Origin: Clostridiaceae bacterium
GTDB lineage: Bacteria; Bacillota_A; Clostridia; Clostridiales; Clostridiaceae
DNA length: 25,196 nt
Assembly: GCA_029256485.1 (NCBI GenBank)
Contig: JAQSXU010000042.1
Coordinates: 1 to 25,196 of the forward strand
Direction of reading: 5' to 3'
Position numbers and translations under genes: made by a program. Shown here one piece after another: positions 7,447-14,728 of the stretch (position 1 is its first letter; every line of letters starts with the position of its first letter). The notes beneath the pieces were generated by a model. The model worked only from the letters and a program-made list of their open reading frames with translations. It was not told the origin of the DNA and ran no database searches.

Positions 7447-7875
7447 TTAACGATAGTGATGATAACTACCGTGTTTATGATAATATGGATAATATGGATA
7501 ATATCCATACATGAATGGATAATATGGATAGTAACCGTGACGACGTGAGTAATAACGACGTCTACGTCTATAATCGTCTTCTAATGAATCATCCACGTCT
7601 TCATCATCGGTTCTTTCATAAGGTTCCATGGTGGATAAATCTTCTTCTTCCATCATAGGCTGCTGTGGCATCATAGGTTGTTGAGGCATAGTAGGTTGTT
7701 GATACATCATAGGCTGTTGAGGCATAGTAGGCTGCTGATACATCATAGGCTGTTGAGGCATCATAGGCTGCTGATACATCATGGGTTGTTGATACATCAT
7801 GTAAGGACAAGTTCCCTGCATATAGCAAGGGCACATTTGATATTTTTTAGTGGTATATTTTAAATTCTCTTCCAA
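7447..7875 (-). CDS. Repeat-rich protein, probable spore coat component (142 aa)
   Basis: A TTG start at 7875 is placed behind ATGGAGGA (about 7882-7889); the longer upstream frame lacks a ribosome site. After a short N-terminus with three cysteines (CPC, GTC) come eight tandem hexapeptides of pattern [MT]M[YP]QQP (residues 26-73). Then come an acidic stretch (EEEDLS to EDDY), an arginine run, and a Tyr/Pro/His-rich tail with YYPYYP repeats. Such low-complexity, Tyr/Gln/Met-rich, Cys-containing proteins are typical of the spore coat, where Tyr and Gln can be cross-linked. That role is inference from composition. It could instead be another surface protein. Confidence 0.65.
   Translation of the reverse strand: MEENLKYTTKKYQMCPCYMQGTCPYMMYQQPMMYQQPMMPQQPMMYQQPTMPQQPMMYQQPTMPQQPMMPQQPMMEEEDLSTMEPYERTDDEDVDDSLEDDYRRRRRYYSRRHGYYPYYPFMYGYYPYYPYYHKHGSYHHYR
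7657..7800 (-). repeat. Eight 18-bp tandem repeats inside the coat-like gene
   Basis: 144 bp encode eight in-frame copies of [MT]M[YP]QQP. The units alternate between Tyr and Pro at position 3 and differ by few bases, so copy number could change by slippage without breaking the frame. Confidence 0.9.
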
Positions 7876-8081
7876 TTGGAATCCTCCATTTAATATTACA
7901 ATAATAATATATTCTGATATAAAAAAAATGTGAATAAAAATGGCAGGCAAATGAGTAATTTAAATGAAGGCCTTTTATTCTTTTTACTTAAATTTATAAA
8001 AGTTAGAGGAAAAACAAATATTTTGTGGAAAATAAAAAGTAGAACTTTGTGTATATTAATTTATTTTCGAAAGGAGTAAAA

Positions 8082-8579
8082 ATGATTAGAGAAGCTGATA
8101 AAGATGATTTAAATGAAATCTTAGAAATTTACAATGATGCTATATTGAATACAACAGCTGTGTATGATTATGAGGCTCATACTCTTAATGATATAACAAA
8201 GTGGTATGAAAAAAAGAAACAGGATGGATATCCATTGCTAGTATTTGAAGAGGATAACAGTGCTGTTGCATTTGCAACATTTGGGGAATTTAGAGCATGG
8301 CCAGCGTATAAATATACAATAGAACATTCTGTGTATGTTAATAAAAATTATAGAAATCAAGAAATTGGAATAAAATTAATGAAAGAGATAATAAACATTG
8401 CCAGTGAAAGAGAATATGTAACTCTTGTAGCGGGAATTGATGCGGAAAATAAAGCCAGCATAAGAATGCATGAGAAATTAGGATTTGAATTTTCAGGTGT
8501 AATTAAAAAAGCAGGATTTAAATTTGATAAATGGCTTGACTTGGCTTTTTATCAATTAGATTTGACAAAGCAGTATTAA
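8082..8579 (+). CDS. GNAT N-acetyltransferase, phosphinothricin/methionine-sulfoximine type
   Basis: The ATG at 8082 (MIREADKDDL) follows AAGGAG (8071-8076); the longer frame from 8049 has no site. The 165-aa protein matches the phosphinothricin/MnaT-like subgroup along its whole length: IYNDAILNTTAVYDYE (about 17-32), the EHSVYV strand, NKASIRMHEKLGF and KFDKWLDLAFYQLDL. These enzymes acetylate the amino group of phosphinothricin, methionine sulfoximine or related amino acids. The acetyl-CoA pyrophosphate loop reads RNQEIG where R/QxxGxG/A is expected, so one key glycine is replaced by Glu. This could lower activity. Substrate unknown. Confidence 0.85.
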   Translation: MIREADKDDLNEILEIYNDAILNTTAVYDYEAHTLNDITKWYEKKKQDGYPLLVFEEDNSAVAFATFGEFRAWPAYKYTIEHSVYVNKNYRNQEIGIKLMKEIINIASEREYVTLVAGIDAENKASIRMHEKLGFEFSGVIKKAGFKFDKWLDLAFYQLDLTKQY

Positions 8580-8636
8580 TTTTTAAAAGAAAATTATAGT
8601 TAAATATTTTAATTAATAATTTAAGGGGTACTTATT

Positions 8637-9116
8637 ATGAACTTGAAATTAACTAATTTTAGCGAAAGTCATGCAAAACAAATTTGCAGCTGGAGGTATT
8701 CGGGTGAATATAGTGTTTACAATTATCCTGATTGGAATACCGCAGTCAGCCAAAATTGGGGAATCACAATAAAACAAAAATGGGAAAATGAGTTTATAGC
8801 AGTTGTTAATGAACTAAATGAATTATGCGGATATATAAGATTTATAAATCAAAGTGATTATGTTTTGGTTGGTATAGGCTTAAAACCCACAATATGTGGG
8901 TTTGGATTGGGAAACACTGTAATGCAGTTATTAAAGCTGGCGTGTAATAGAAGATATGGAAATAAGAAAATTGTATTAGAAGTGCGCTGCTTCAATGAAA
9001 GAGCAATAAAATGCTATAAAAAAGCAGGATTTAATATAGTTGATAGTTATGAGAAAGAAGCATTAATAGGTAAAGATCAATTTTACAGAATGGAATGCTT
9101 AAATAATCAGCAATGA
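8637..9116 (+). CDS. GNAT N-acetyltransferase (159 aa)
   Basis: An ATG with AAGGGG upstream. The acetyl-CoA loop CGFGLG (about residues 87-92), followed by VMQLLKLAC, and the C-terminal NERAIKCYKKAGFNIVDSY are standard GNAT motifs of the RimJ/RimL-like type. It follows the previous acetyltransferase after 57 bases on the same strand and ends at a strong terminator, so the two may be co-transcribed. The substrate is not predictable. Confidence 0.85.
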   Translation: MNLKLTNFSESHAKQICSWRYSGEYSVYNYPDWNTAVSQNWGITIKQKWENEFIAVVNELNELCGYIRFINQSDYVLVGIGLKPTICGFGLGNTVMQLLKLACNRRYGNKKIVLEVRCFNERAIKCYKKAGFNIVDSYEKEALIGKDQFYRMECLNNQQ

Positions 9117-9146
9117 GACTTGAATTTAATATTCAAGTCTTTTTTT
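9117..9146 (+). terminator. Terminator after the GNAT genes
   Basis: A perfect 9-bp stem (9117-9125 with 9131-9139), a 5-base loop and seven T. It begins on the base after the stop codon. Confidence 0.93.
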
Positions 9147-9200
9147 ATATGAATAATTGTTAGAATTTATAAAAAATTGCATTAAAGCAAGAAATAAATA

Positions 9201-9229
9201 TTGACAAAATTAGTTTTTCAAGGTATGAT
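9201..9229 (+). promoter_or_regulatory. Strong sigmaA promoter of cstA
   Basis: A consensus TTGACA (9201-9206), 17-base spacer and TATGAT (9224-9229). The start codon at 9275 leaves a leader of about 38 bases. Confidence 0.88.
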
Positions 9230-9274
9230 ATTGGGCACTACAAAAAATTTCAAAAAGGTTAAGGGGGCTTCAAA

Positions 9275-10987
9275 ATGAATGGATTATTAATAATTGGAGT
9301 TGCAATTGTAGTTCTATGCGGGGCGTATTTTGTCTATGGCAGATGGCTGGTTAAAAAATGGGGAATTGATCCGAATGCCAAAACGCCTGCGTACACAAAA
9401 GAAGATGGTGAGGACTATATCCCAACTCCAAAAGCTGTGGTATTTACTCACCAATTTTCATCTATTGCAGGGGCTGGACCTGTAACTGGACCAATTATTG
9501 CTGCAATGTTTGGCTGGCTGCCTGTGCTATTGTGGATTCTTTTTGGAGGTATTTTCTTTGGAGCGGTGCATGATTTTGGGGCACTTTATGCATCAGTTAA
9601 AAATGAAGGAAAATCCATTGGATGCATCATAGAACAGTACATAGGAAGAACTGGTAAAAAGTTATTTTTACTTTTTTCCTGGATATTTTCGCTGCTGGTT
9701 ATTGCAGCATTTGCAGATATTGTAGCCACTACATTTAACGGCTTTAATGCAAATGGTACATTAAATACACCAAATGCAGCAGCAGCTTCAATATCAATGC
9801 TGTTTATAGTAGTTGCAATAATATTTGGATTATTTATCAGGTATAAAAAACCAAGCCAGAGATTACAGGCTATTATTGGAATTATTCTTTTATTTGCAAT
9901 GCTGGCAGTTGGAATTAGTTTCCCATTATATTTCAGTAAATCCTTTTGGATAGGTATTGTGTTTATATATTTATTTCTTGCATCAATCACTCCTATGTGG
10001 CTTTTGATGCAGCCAAGGGATTATCTTAGTTCTTTTTTGCTGATTTCAATGATTGTTGGTGCTGTTTTAGGAGTTGTAGTAGCCAATCCATCTATGAATC
10101 TCTCAGCATTTAATGGCTTTGAAGTAGGCGGAAAACAACTTTTCCCAACCTTGTTTGTGACTATTGCTTGTGGTGCTGTATCAGGATTTCACAGTTTGGT
10201 TTCTTCAGGAACTTCTTCTAAGCAGGTGCAGAATGAAAGGGATATGCTAGGCATTAGCTTTGGAGCAATGTTAGTAGAATCGTTGCTGGCAGTTATAGCA
10301 CTTGTTGCAGTGGGATCTGTTGCTGTAGGCGGCAAAGTACCTGCTGGGACTCCATTTTCACTTTTTGCTTCTGCCATAGCAGGATTTCTAGGAATCTTAG
10401 GTATTCCTAAGAACATTGCAATTTGTGTTATGACAATGTTTGTTTCTGCATTAGCACTTACATCTTTGGATTCTGTTGCTCGTATTGGACGTATGTGCTT
10501 CGGAGAATTTTTCATGGATGAATCCTCTGATGAAAGTAAAATATCACCAATTACAAAATTCCTTACTAATAAATATGTTGCAACAATAATCACTCTTGCG
10601 TTTGGATTAATTCTTTCTGCTGGAGGATATAACAATGTTTGGCCATTGTTCGGATCAGCAAACCAGCTGCTTTCTGCTCTTGTATTAATTGCGTTAGCAG
10701 TATTTCTTAAAACAACCGGGCGTTCAGGAGTTATGCTTTGGGGACCTATGGGTGTAATGCTGGCAGTTACTTTCACTGCATTAGCACAAGCAATTATTAA
10801 AATAGTGGGCAAGCTGTCCGGAACAGGTAAATTTGTATTTTTAACTGACGGATTGCAATTGATATTTGCTGTTTTGTTAGTATCCCTTGGTATAATGGTA
10901 ACTGTTTCCTGCTTTAAAAAGTTAGCTGCAAAAGGTGATAACAAAACTACAGGAATTCAGGATATAGAAAAAACACTTGAAGCTTAA
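9275..10987 (+). CDS. cstA: CstA-family peptide/pyruvate transporter
   Basis: A 570-aa integral membrane protein of about 16 helices, with AAGGGGG before the ATG. The N-terminal half carries hallmark CstA sequences: GRWLVKKWGIDPN (about 23-35), PTPKAVVFTHQFSSIAGAGP (about 51-70) and GAVHDFGALYASV. A second conserved block, GFHSLVSSGTSSKQ, follows mid-protein. Members import peptides or pyruvate during carbon limitation. Here the gene stands alone with its own promoter and terminator. No LytTR-type two-component pair, common beside pyruvate-transporting homologues, is adjacent. Confidence 0.94.
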   Translation: MNGLLIIGVAIVVLCGAYFVYGRWLVKKWGIDPNAKTPAYTKEDGEDYIPTPKAVVFTHQFSSIAGAGPVTGPIIAAMFGWLPVLLWILFGGIFFGAVHDFGALYASVKNEGKSIGCIIEQYIGRTGKKLFLLFSWIFSLLVIAAFADIVATTFNGFNANGTLNTPNAAAASISMLFIVVAIIFGLFIRYKKPSQRLQAIIGIILLFAMLAVGISFPLYFSKSFWIGIVFIYLFLASITPMWLLMQPRDYLSSFLLISMIVGAVLGVVVANPSMNLSAFNGFEVGGKQLFPTLFVTIACGAVSGFHSLVSSGTSSKQVQNERDMLGISFGAMLVESLLAVIALVAVGSVAVGGKVPAGTPFSLFASAIAGFLGILGIPKNIAICVMTMFVSALALTSLDSVARIGRMCFGEFFMDESSDESKISPITKFLTNKYVATIITLAFGLILSAGGYNNVWPLFGSANQLLSALVLIALAVFLKTTGRSGVMLWGPMGVMLAVTFTALAQAIIKIVGKLSGTGKFVFLTDGLQLIFAVLLVSLGIMVTVSCFKKLAAKGDNKTTGIQDIEKTLEA

Positions 10988-11003
10988 AAATGTAAATCCG
11001 CAC

Positions 11004-11045
11004 AAAAAGGCTTTATCTCAACATTAATGAGATAGAGCCTTTTTA
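11004..11045 (+). terminator. Terminator of cstA
   Basis: Arms around 11007-11020 and 11028-11041 form a long stem (AGGCTTTATCTCA type) with one mismatch, a 7-base loop and terminal T run. Confidence 0.92.
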
Positions 11046-11088
11046 TCTAAAAATAAATAAGCTATACTAAAAAGTGAGGTGAAAAAAT

Positions 11089-11682
11089 ATGACTGAGAAA
11101 GAAAAAATGATAGCTGGGAAACCATATATATCATCGGGTAAAGAACTTGCTGGAGAACGCCAGCATGCAAAGGAATTGGTATTTGATTTTAACTCTTTAC
11201 ATCCAAATGAATATGAAAAAAGAAATGATATAATTAAAAGACTATTCGGAAAAACAAAAAACAGCTTTTATATTGAGCCTCCATTTCGATGTGACTATGG
11301 ATACAATATTTCTATTGGAGAAAATTTTTATTCAAATTACAATTGCGTTATTTTAGATTGTGCAAAAGTTACTATTGGCGATAATGTATTTCTCGCACCC
11401 AATGTAGGCTTATATACAGCAGGACATCCAATACATCATGAAATAAGAAATACTGGACTTGAATATGCCTTCCCAATAACAATAGGCAGTAATGTATGGC
11501 TGGGGGGCGGAGTAATTGTTACACCGGGTATTACTATAGGAGATAATGTGGTGATAGGCGCAGGAAGTGTTGTTACAAAGGACATTCCATCCAATGTTGT
11601 AGCTGTAGGGAACCCTTGTAAAGTACTAAGAGAAATTGCCGGCGAAGATAAAAAATATTATTTTAAAAAGCTTACAGTGTAA
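11089..11682 (+). CDS. Maltose/galactoside-type O-acetyltransferase
   Basis: A 197-aa protein of the left-handed beta-helix (hexapeptide repeat) maltose/galactoside acetyltransferase family. The N-terminal cap begins MTEKEKMIAGKPY. Repeats such as ISIGENFYSN, VTIGDNVFLA, ITIGSNVWLG and ITIGDNVVIG form the coil. Catalytic His113 lies in LYTAGHPIHH, and the family C-terminus GNPCKVLREI is present. It transfers acetyl from acetyl-CoA to a sugar hydroxyl in the cytoplasm. GAGGTGAAAAAAT precedes the ATG. It has its own terminator and stands alone. Confidence 0.92.
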   Translation: MTEKEKMIAGKPYISSGKELAGERQHAKELVFDFNSLHPNEYEKRNDIIKRLFGKTKNSFYIEPPFRCDYGYNISIGENFYSNYNCVILDCAKVTIGDNVFLAPNVGLYTAGHPIHHEIRNTGLEYAFPITIGSNVWLGGGVIVTPGITIGDNVVIGAGSVVTKDIPSNVVAVGNPCKVLREIAGEDKKYYFKKLTV

Positions 11683-11694
11683 TAATTATATTGA

Positions 11695-11725
11695 CCTTGC
11701 CCATAGGGCAGGGCTTATATTTTTA
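11695..11725 (+). terminator. Terminator of the acetyltransferase gene
   Basis: CCTTGCCC (11695-11702) pairs with GGGCAGGG (11706-11713) around ATA, with a T-rich tail. Confidence 0.85.
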
Positions 11726-11740
11726 TAGAGGTGATAATTA

Positions 11741-12790
11741 ATGAATACTAAGGAAGTGTGTAAAAGCTTAAATATTTCTCCTAAGGCATTAAGAATATAT
11801 GAAGATTATGGGATTGTAGTACCAAAAAGAACCGAAAACAACTATAGAAACTATAAAGACAACGATATTATAAAATTAAGGCAGGTTATACTTTTAAAGG
11901 AAATAGGTATTCCATTAAAAAATATAAGCACTCTTTTAAGCAGAGGATATAATGAAGAAAATAAAGTAGTTCGTGGTTTAGATTTGCAATTAAAGGCTGT
12001 GGAAAATAAGATATTTGAATTAGAAAATATTAAAATCGCACTAAACAAAAGTATTAATGAAGTACTTGAAGATCCAGACAATGATAATTATGATAACTAT
12101 TTTAATGAAATAGGCAATTGCCTTAAGGAAAACAGGAAAATCAGAACTAAATGGATTGACAAATGGGGATTTGATTCCTGGGCTAAAAACTATGATAAAT
12201 CCATTATGGAAAATTCAAAAGACGGGTTAAATTTATTTGAAAAGTATAATTATGTATTAGAAACTGTAGTGGAAAAAATATATGAAAATAATGCATTAAA
12301 AGTTCTCGATATTGGATGCGGAACAGGAAACTTAATAAATAAATTAGATAATCATATTCAATATACTGGTATGGATCAAAGTATAGAAATGCTTTTAATG
12401 GCTAAAAAGAAGTTCCCAAATGCTAATTTCAGATTGGGAAATTTTCTGGATGAACCATTTGTAAATAAGGAATTTGATATGATTATTTCAACCTTTGCAT
12501 TTCATCATTTAAATACAATTGAAAAGGAAAAAGCAGTTAATTTACTTCTTAAATATTTAAAGCCGAATGGTAGAATAGTAATTGCAGATCTGATGTTTTT
12601 GAATAAAATAGAGAGAAGAGAGAAAAAGGAATATTTTATAAAGCAAGACAGAGAAGATTTATGGAATATAATTGAGGATGAGTACTATACCGACATTGAA
12701 AGAATAAAGAAATATTCGGAACTCTTGGGCTGCCATGTAAAATATAAGCATCTGGCAAATTTTACATGGATAATTGAAATAGAAATTTAG
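11741..12790 (+). CDS. MerR-family regulator fused to a SAM-dependent methyltransferase
   Basis: One 349-aa frame holds two domains. Residues 1 to about 70 form a MerR winged helix (MNTKEVCKSLNISPKALRIY, then YRNYKDNDI and LLKEIGIPLKNI). A coiled-coil-like helix follows (about 80-110). From about residue 135 comes a class I methyltransferase with the SAM motif VLDIGCGTGN (188-197), TGMDQS for motif II, and IISTFAFHHL. MerR proteins usually carry a small ligand-binding C-terminus, so a catalytic partner is unusual. It could methylate a compound that also serves as its inducer. The target is unknown. GAGGTGAT precedes the ATG. I see no frame break that would indicate an assembly error. Confidence 0.88.
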   Translation: MNTKEVCKSLNISPKALRIYEDYGIVVPKRTENNYRNYKDNDIIKLRQVILLKEIGIPLKNISTLLSRGYNEENKVVRGLDLQLKAVENKIFELENIKIALNKSINEVLEDPDNDNYDNYFNEIGNCLKENRKIRTKWIDKWGFDSWAKNYDKSIMENSKDGLNLFEKYNYVLETVVEKIYENNALKVLDIGCGTGNLINKLDNHIQYTGMDQSIEMLLMAKKKFPNANFRLGNFLDEPFVNKEFDMIISTFAFHHLNTIEKEKAVNLLLKYLKPNGRIVIADLMFLNKIERREKKEYFIKQDREDLWNIIEDEYYTDIERIKKYSELLGCHVKYKHLANFTWIIEIEI

Positions 12791-12800
12791 ATAAAATTAT

Positions 12801-12835
12801 AAAGGATCAGGTAAGTATGAATTACCTGGTCCTTT
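12801..12835. terminator. Bidirectional hairpin between converging genes
   Basis: A 14-bp stem (12801-12814 with 12822-12835, one G-T pair) with a 7-base loop. T-rich sequence follows on the minus-strand side, so it mainly ends gerQ transcription and perhaps also the MerR fusion. Confidence 0.75.
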
Positions 12836-12850
12836 ACAGTAAGTACCATG

Positions 12851-13246
12851 TTAATCAATAATATTTACAAATTTAACAGAATATAAGTCACATAAAATTT
12901 TTACCCTGGTTTCAGGATCTCTTATGATAAGATAACTAATGCCTACAGCTTCTAATATACCATTTCTATCTTGGGTTTGATTAGTTCCAATTAGGAAAGT
13001 TACATTTACCTTTTTACCTATTTGAGTTTTTAAATATCCTTGAGTATATTGAGTGTCTAACTGAGTTGGAGAACCGGGTGCAACTTCAAAATTTTCTGGA
13101 GAGGGAGTAGCAGGCTGTTGAACACCTGGTACAGGCATTTGTGAAGTACCAGGCATCATAGGACCACTTGGTGGCATTACACCGCCAGGCCATATTGGGG
13201 TTCTAAAATATTGATTCATATAATTAAAATAACATTGAGGGAACAT
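12851..13246 (-). CDS. gerQ: Spore coat protein GerQ
   Basis: A 131-aa protein. An N-terminal Pro/Met/Gly-rich segment (about 1-60) precedes the conserved GerQ domain: YTQGYLKTQIGKKVNVTF, GILEAVGISYLIIRDPETRV, then LYSVKFVNI. GerQ is a coat protein, cross-linked by transglutaminase in B. subtilis, and needed to place the cortex hydrolase CwlJ in the spore. AGGAGGTAAAGA precedes the ATG. It follows the cwlJ-like gene by 30 bases on the same strand. The pairing strongly supports both calls, as bacilli also keep cwlJ and gerQ together. Confidence 0.88.
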   Translation of the reverse strand: MFPQCYFNYMNQYFRTPIWPGGVMPPSGPMMPGTSQMPVPGVQQPATPSPENFEVAPGSPTQLDTQYTQGYLKTQIGKKVNVTFLIGTNQTQDRNGILEAVGISYLIIRDPETRVKILCDLYSVKFVNIID

Positions 13247-13276
13247 TCTTTACCTCCTAGTAATAAATGTTTAATT

Positions 13277-13717
13277 TTAAGTTTCATAATAAAGAGCCGT
13301 TGGATTATAATAACAATGATTTATAATTTTAACCTGAAAACTCCCGGAACCGTTATAGGGGAATGTGTATGGGCATGGAGCAAAAGGATTAAAGTACCAT
13401 AATGAATAACCAACGGTGTATAATCTATTGCCGGATAATGCCCAATCAGCAATATCATAGTGTATCTGTTCAGGATTGTTGGCCCATATTGTCTGAGGAT
13501 TTGCAACACCTCCAAGAACTGAACGCATGCAATCAAATTGTCCATTTTGATAAATTACTTTTCTTATGTCACCTTGACCAATGGTATGGTATTCACCATT
13601 GGGGACTCGTACCCTGTTCATAATTACACTGGCAACACCTTTCATTCCGTTGTCACCCTCACCACCGGCTTCGCATTTTATAATTCTCGCCAGTAACTCT
13701 CTATTAGAGTAAGCCAT
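13277..13717 (-). CDS. cwlJ: Spore cortex-lytic hydrolase CwlJ
   Basis: A 146-aa protein with only the Hydrolase_2 (SleB/CwlJ) catalytic domain. There is no signal peptide and no peptidoglycan-binding domain, which fits CwlJ (about 140 aa) rather than SleB. The catalytic Glu16 sits in the IIKCEAGGEG motif. GVASVIMNRVRVPNGEYHTI, NGQFDC and NPTALYYET are family positions. CwlJ degrades cortex muramic-lactam peptidoglycan during germination, notably with Ca-dipicolinate. GAGGTGG lies 7 bases before the ATG. It is the first gene of a two-gene operon with gerQ. A sporulation sigma promoter is expected but I could not identify one confidently. Confidence 0.9.
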   Translation of the reverse strand: MAYSNRELLARIIKCEAGGEGDNGMKGVASVIMNRVRVPNGEYHTIGQGDIRKVIYQNGQFDCMRSVLGGVANPQTIWANNPEQIHYDIADWALSGNRLYTVGYSLWYFNPFAPCPYTFPYNGSGSFQVKIINHCYYNPTALYYET

Positions 13718-13818
13718 TTATAATCCACCTCATTAATTACTCATATTATTATTTTATTCATTTCAATATAAAATGTTACAATTTAATAAAGTCTAATACT
13801 ATTTATAAAAGCTTATTC

Positions 13819-13830
13819 TTACACGTGTAA
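13819..13830. promoter_or_regulatory. Perfect palindrome upstream of def promoter
   Basis: TTACACGTGTAA is a perfect 12-bp palindrome ending 7 bases before the -35 of the def promoter, between divergent cwlJ and def. It could be an operator; the regulator is unknown. Confidence 0.35.
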
Positions 13831-13837
13831 TGATGAT

Positions 13838-13866
13838 TTGACATGATAGTAAATTAATTATATATT
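13838..13866 (+). promoter_or_regulatory. SigmaA promoter for def
   Basis: TTGACA (13838-13843), a 17-base spacer and TATATT (13861-13866). This implies a leader of roughly 100 bases before the ATG at 13973; no known RNA element was seen in it. Confidence 0.7.
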
Positions 13867-13972
13867 TGTTATGATATTCCTAAATATATAACAGTTCTAT
13901 AGAGAAAGTCTTTCTTTTGAAGAAAGTGAAAAAAATCAAAATCTCAGTAAAGCAGAGTAGGGGTGTAGTGTA

Positions 13973-14425
13973 ATGGCAATAAGACAAATAAGGTTTTCAG
14001 GTGATGATATACTAAGAAAAAAGTCTAGAATAGTTGAAGTTGTAGATGATAAAATAAGGCAAATTTTAAATGACATGGCGGATACTATGTATCATGCAGA
14101 AAATTGCGCAGGATTAGCAGGACCTCAAGTAGGTATATTAAAAAGACTGGTTGTTATGGACATGGGCCAGGGACTTATTAAATTAGTTAATCCAAAGATA
14201 ATCAAGCAGGAAGGGAATCAAGAAGTTATAGAGGGATGTTTGAGTATTCCAAATACCTGGGGGAAATTGAAAAGACCTGCAAAGGTAACAGTGCAGGCTT
14301 TAAATGAAAATGGAGAGGAAATTATATTGACAGGTACAGGGGATTTAGCAAAATGTTTCTGTCATGAAATAGATCATTTAGAGGGAATACTTTTTACTGA
14401 TTTAGTTACTGAATATATAAGGTAG
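13973..14425 (+). CDS. def: Peptide deformylase
   Basis: Removes the formyl group from the N-terminal methionine of new proteins, using a bound metal. The 150-aa protein has the three family motifs: AGLAGPQVG (46-54), EGCLSIP (87-93, Cys89 metal ligand) and HEIDHL (131-136, His131/His135 ligands, Glu132 catalytic). Motif I usually reads GLAAPQ; here the second Ala is Gly50. AGGGGTG precedes the ATG. It is not next to fmt or priA, so it may be a second, stand-alone deformylase. Confidence 0.94.
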   Translation: MAIRQIRFSGDDILRKKSRIVEVVDDKIRQILNDMADTMYHAENCAGLAGPQVGILKRLVVMDMGQGLIKLVNPKIIKQEGNQEVIEGCLSIPNTWGKLKRPAKVTVQALNENGEEIILTGTGDLAKCFCHEIDHLEGILFTDLVTEYIR

Positions 14426-14472
14426 TAATTATTGTATATTCCCTAACATTAAATATTTATATAATTTGTATT

Positions 14473-14650
14473 ATGTTTTTTATAGATGGTGCTTGTATAG
14501 CAATTTTAGATTCATTGATTCAATCCAGCATGCAAAAAAGTGTACCTTCAAATATAAGATCAAAAGTATTTGTCTTTAGAAGTACCTCGTCATCTGCACT
14601 AATGCCAATTGGAATGATATTATAGGCAATATATTTGACTATTAGAAATG
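14473..14650 (+). pseudogene. Relic of an MFS drug-exporter gene (C-terminal fragment)
   Basis: In the frame starting at 14473, about 50 codons read through a stretch matching MFS transporters of the MefA/MFS_3 kind: LDSLIQSSMQKSVPSNIRSK, then VFVFRSTSSSALMPIGMIL, and a TAG where the family continues with a glycine. The conserved pattern is lqxxVPxxxRgrVf...lmPiGm. The rest of a roughly 400-aa transporter is absent on both sides, so this is a decayed remnant, not a gene. It fills most of the 303-base gap between def and the cell-wall-binding protein. Confidence 0.6.
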
Positions 14651-14728
14651 TAAATAATTGCATATTGTCATGCTTTATTATTTCTAATATAATAATTTTA
14701 GTAATTAAATGTTGGGGAGAGGGTATTT

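Noticed and set aside
7657..7800. Possible CRISPR-like array
   Set aside because: The 18-bp units are contiguous with no spacers and stay in frame, so they are coding tandem repeats.
7678..7863. Plus-strand frame rich in His/Arg/Leu repeats opposite the coat-like gene
   Set aside because: It is the complement of the 18-bp repeats; the minus frame has the ribosome site and a sensible protein.
10189..10944. 251-aa minus-strand frame inside cstA
   Set aside because: Antisense shadow of a well-conserved transporter gene; no ribosome site or family match.
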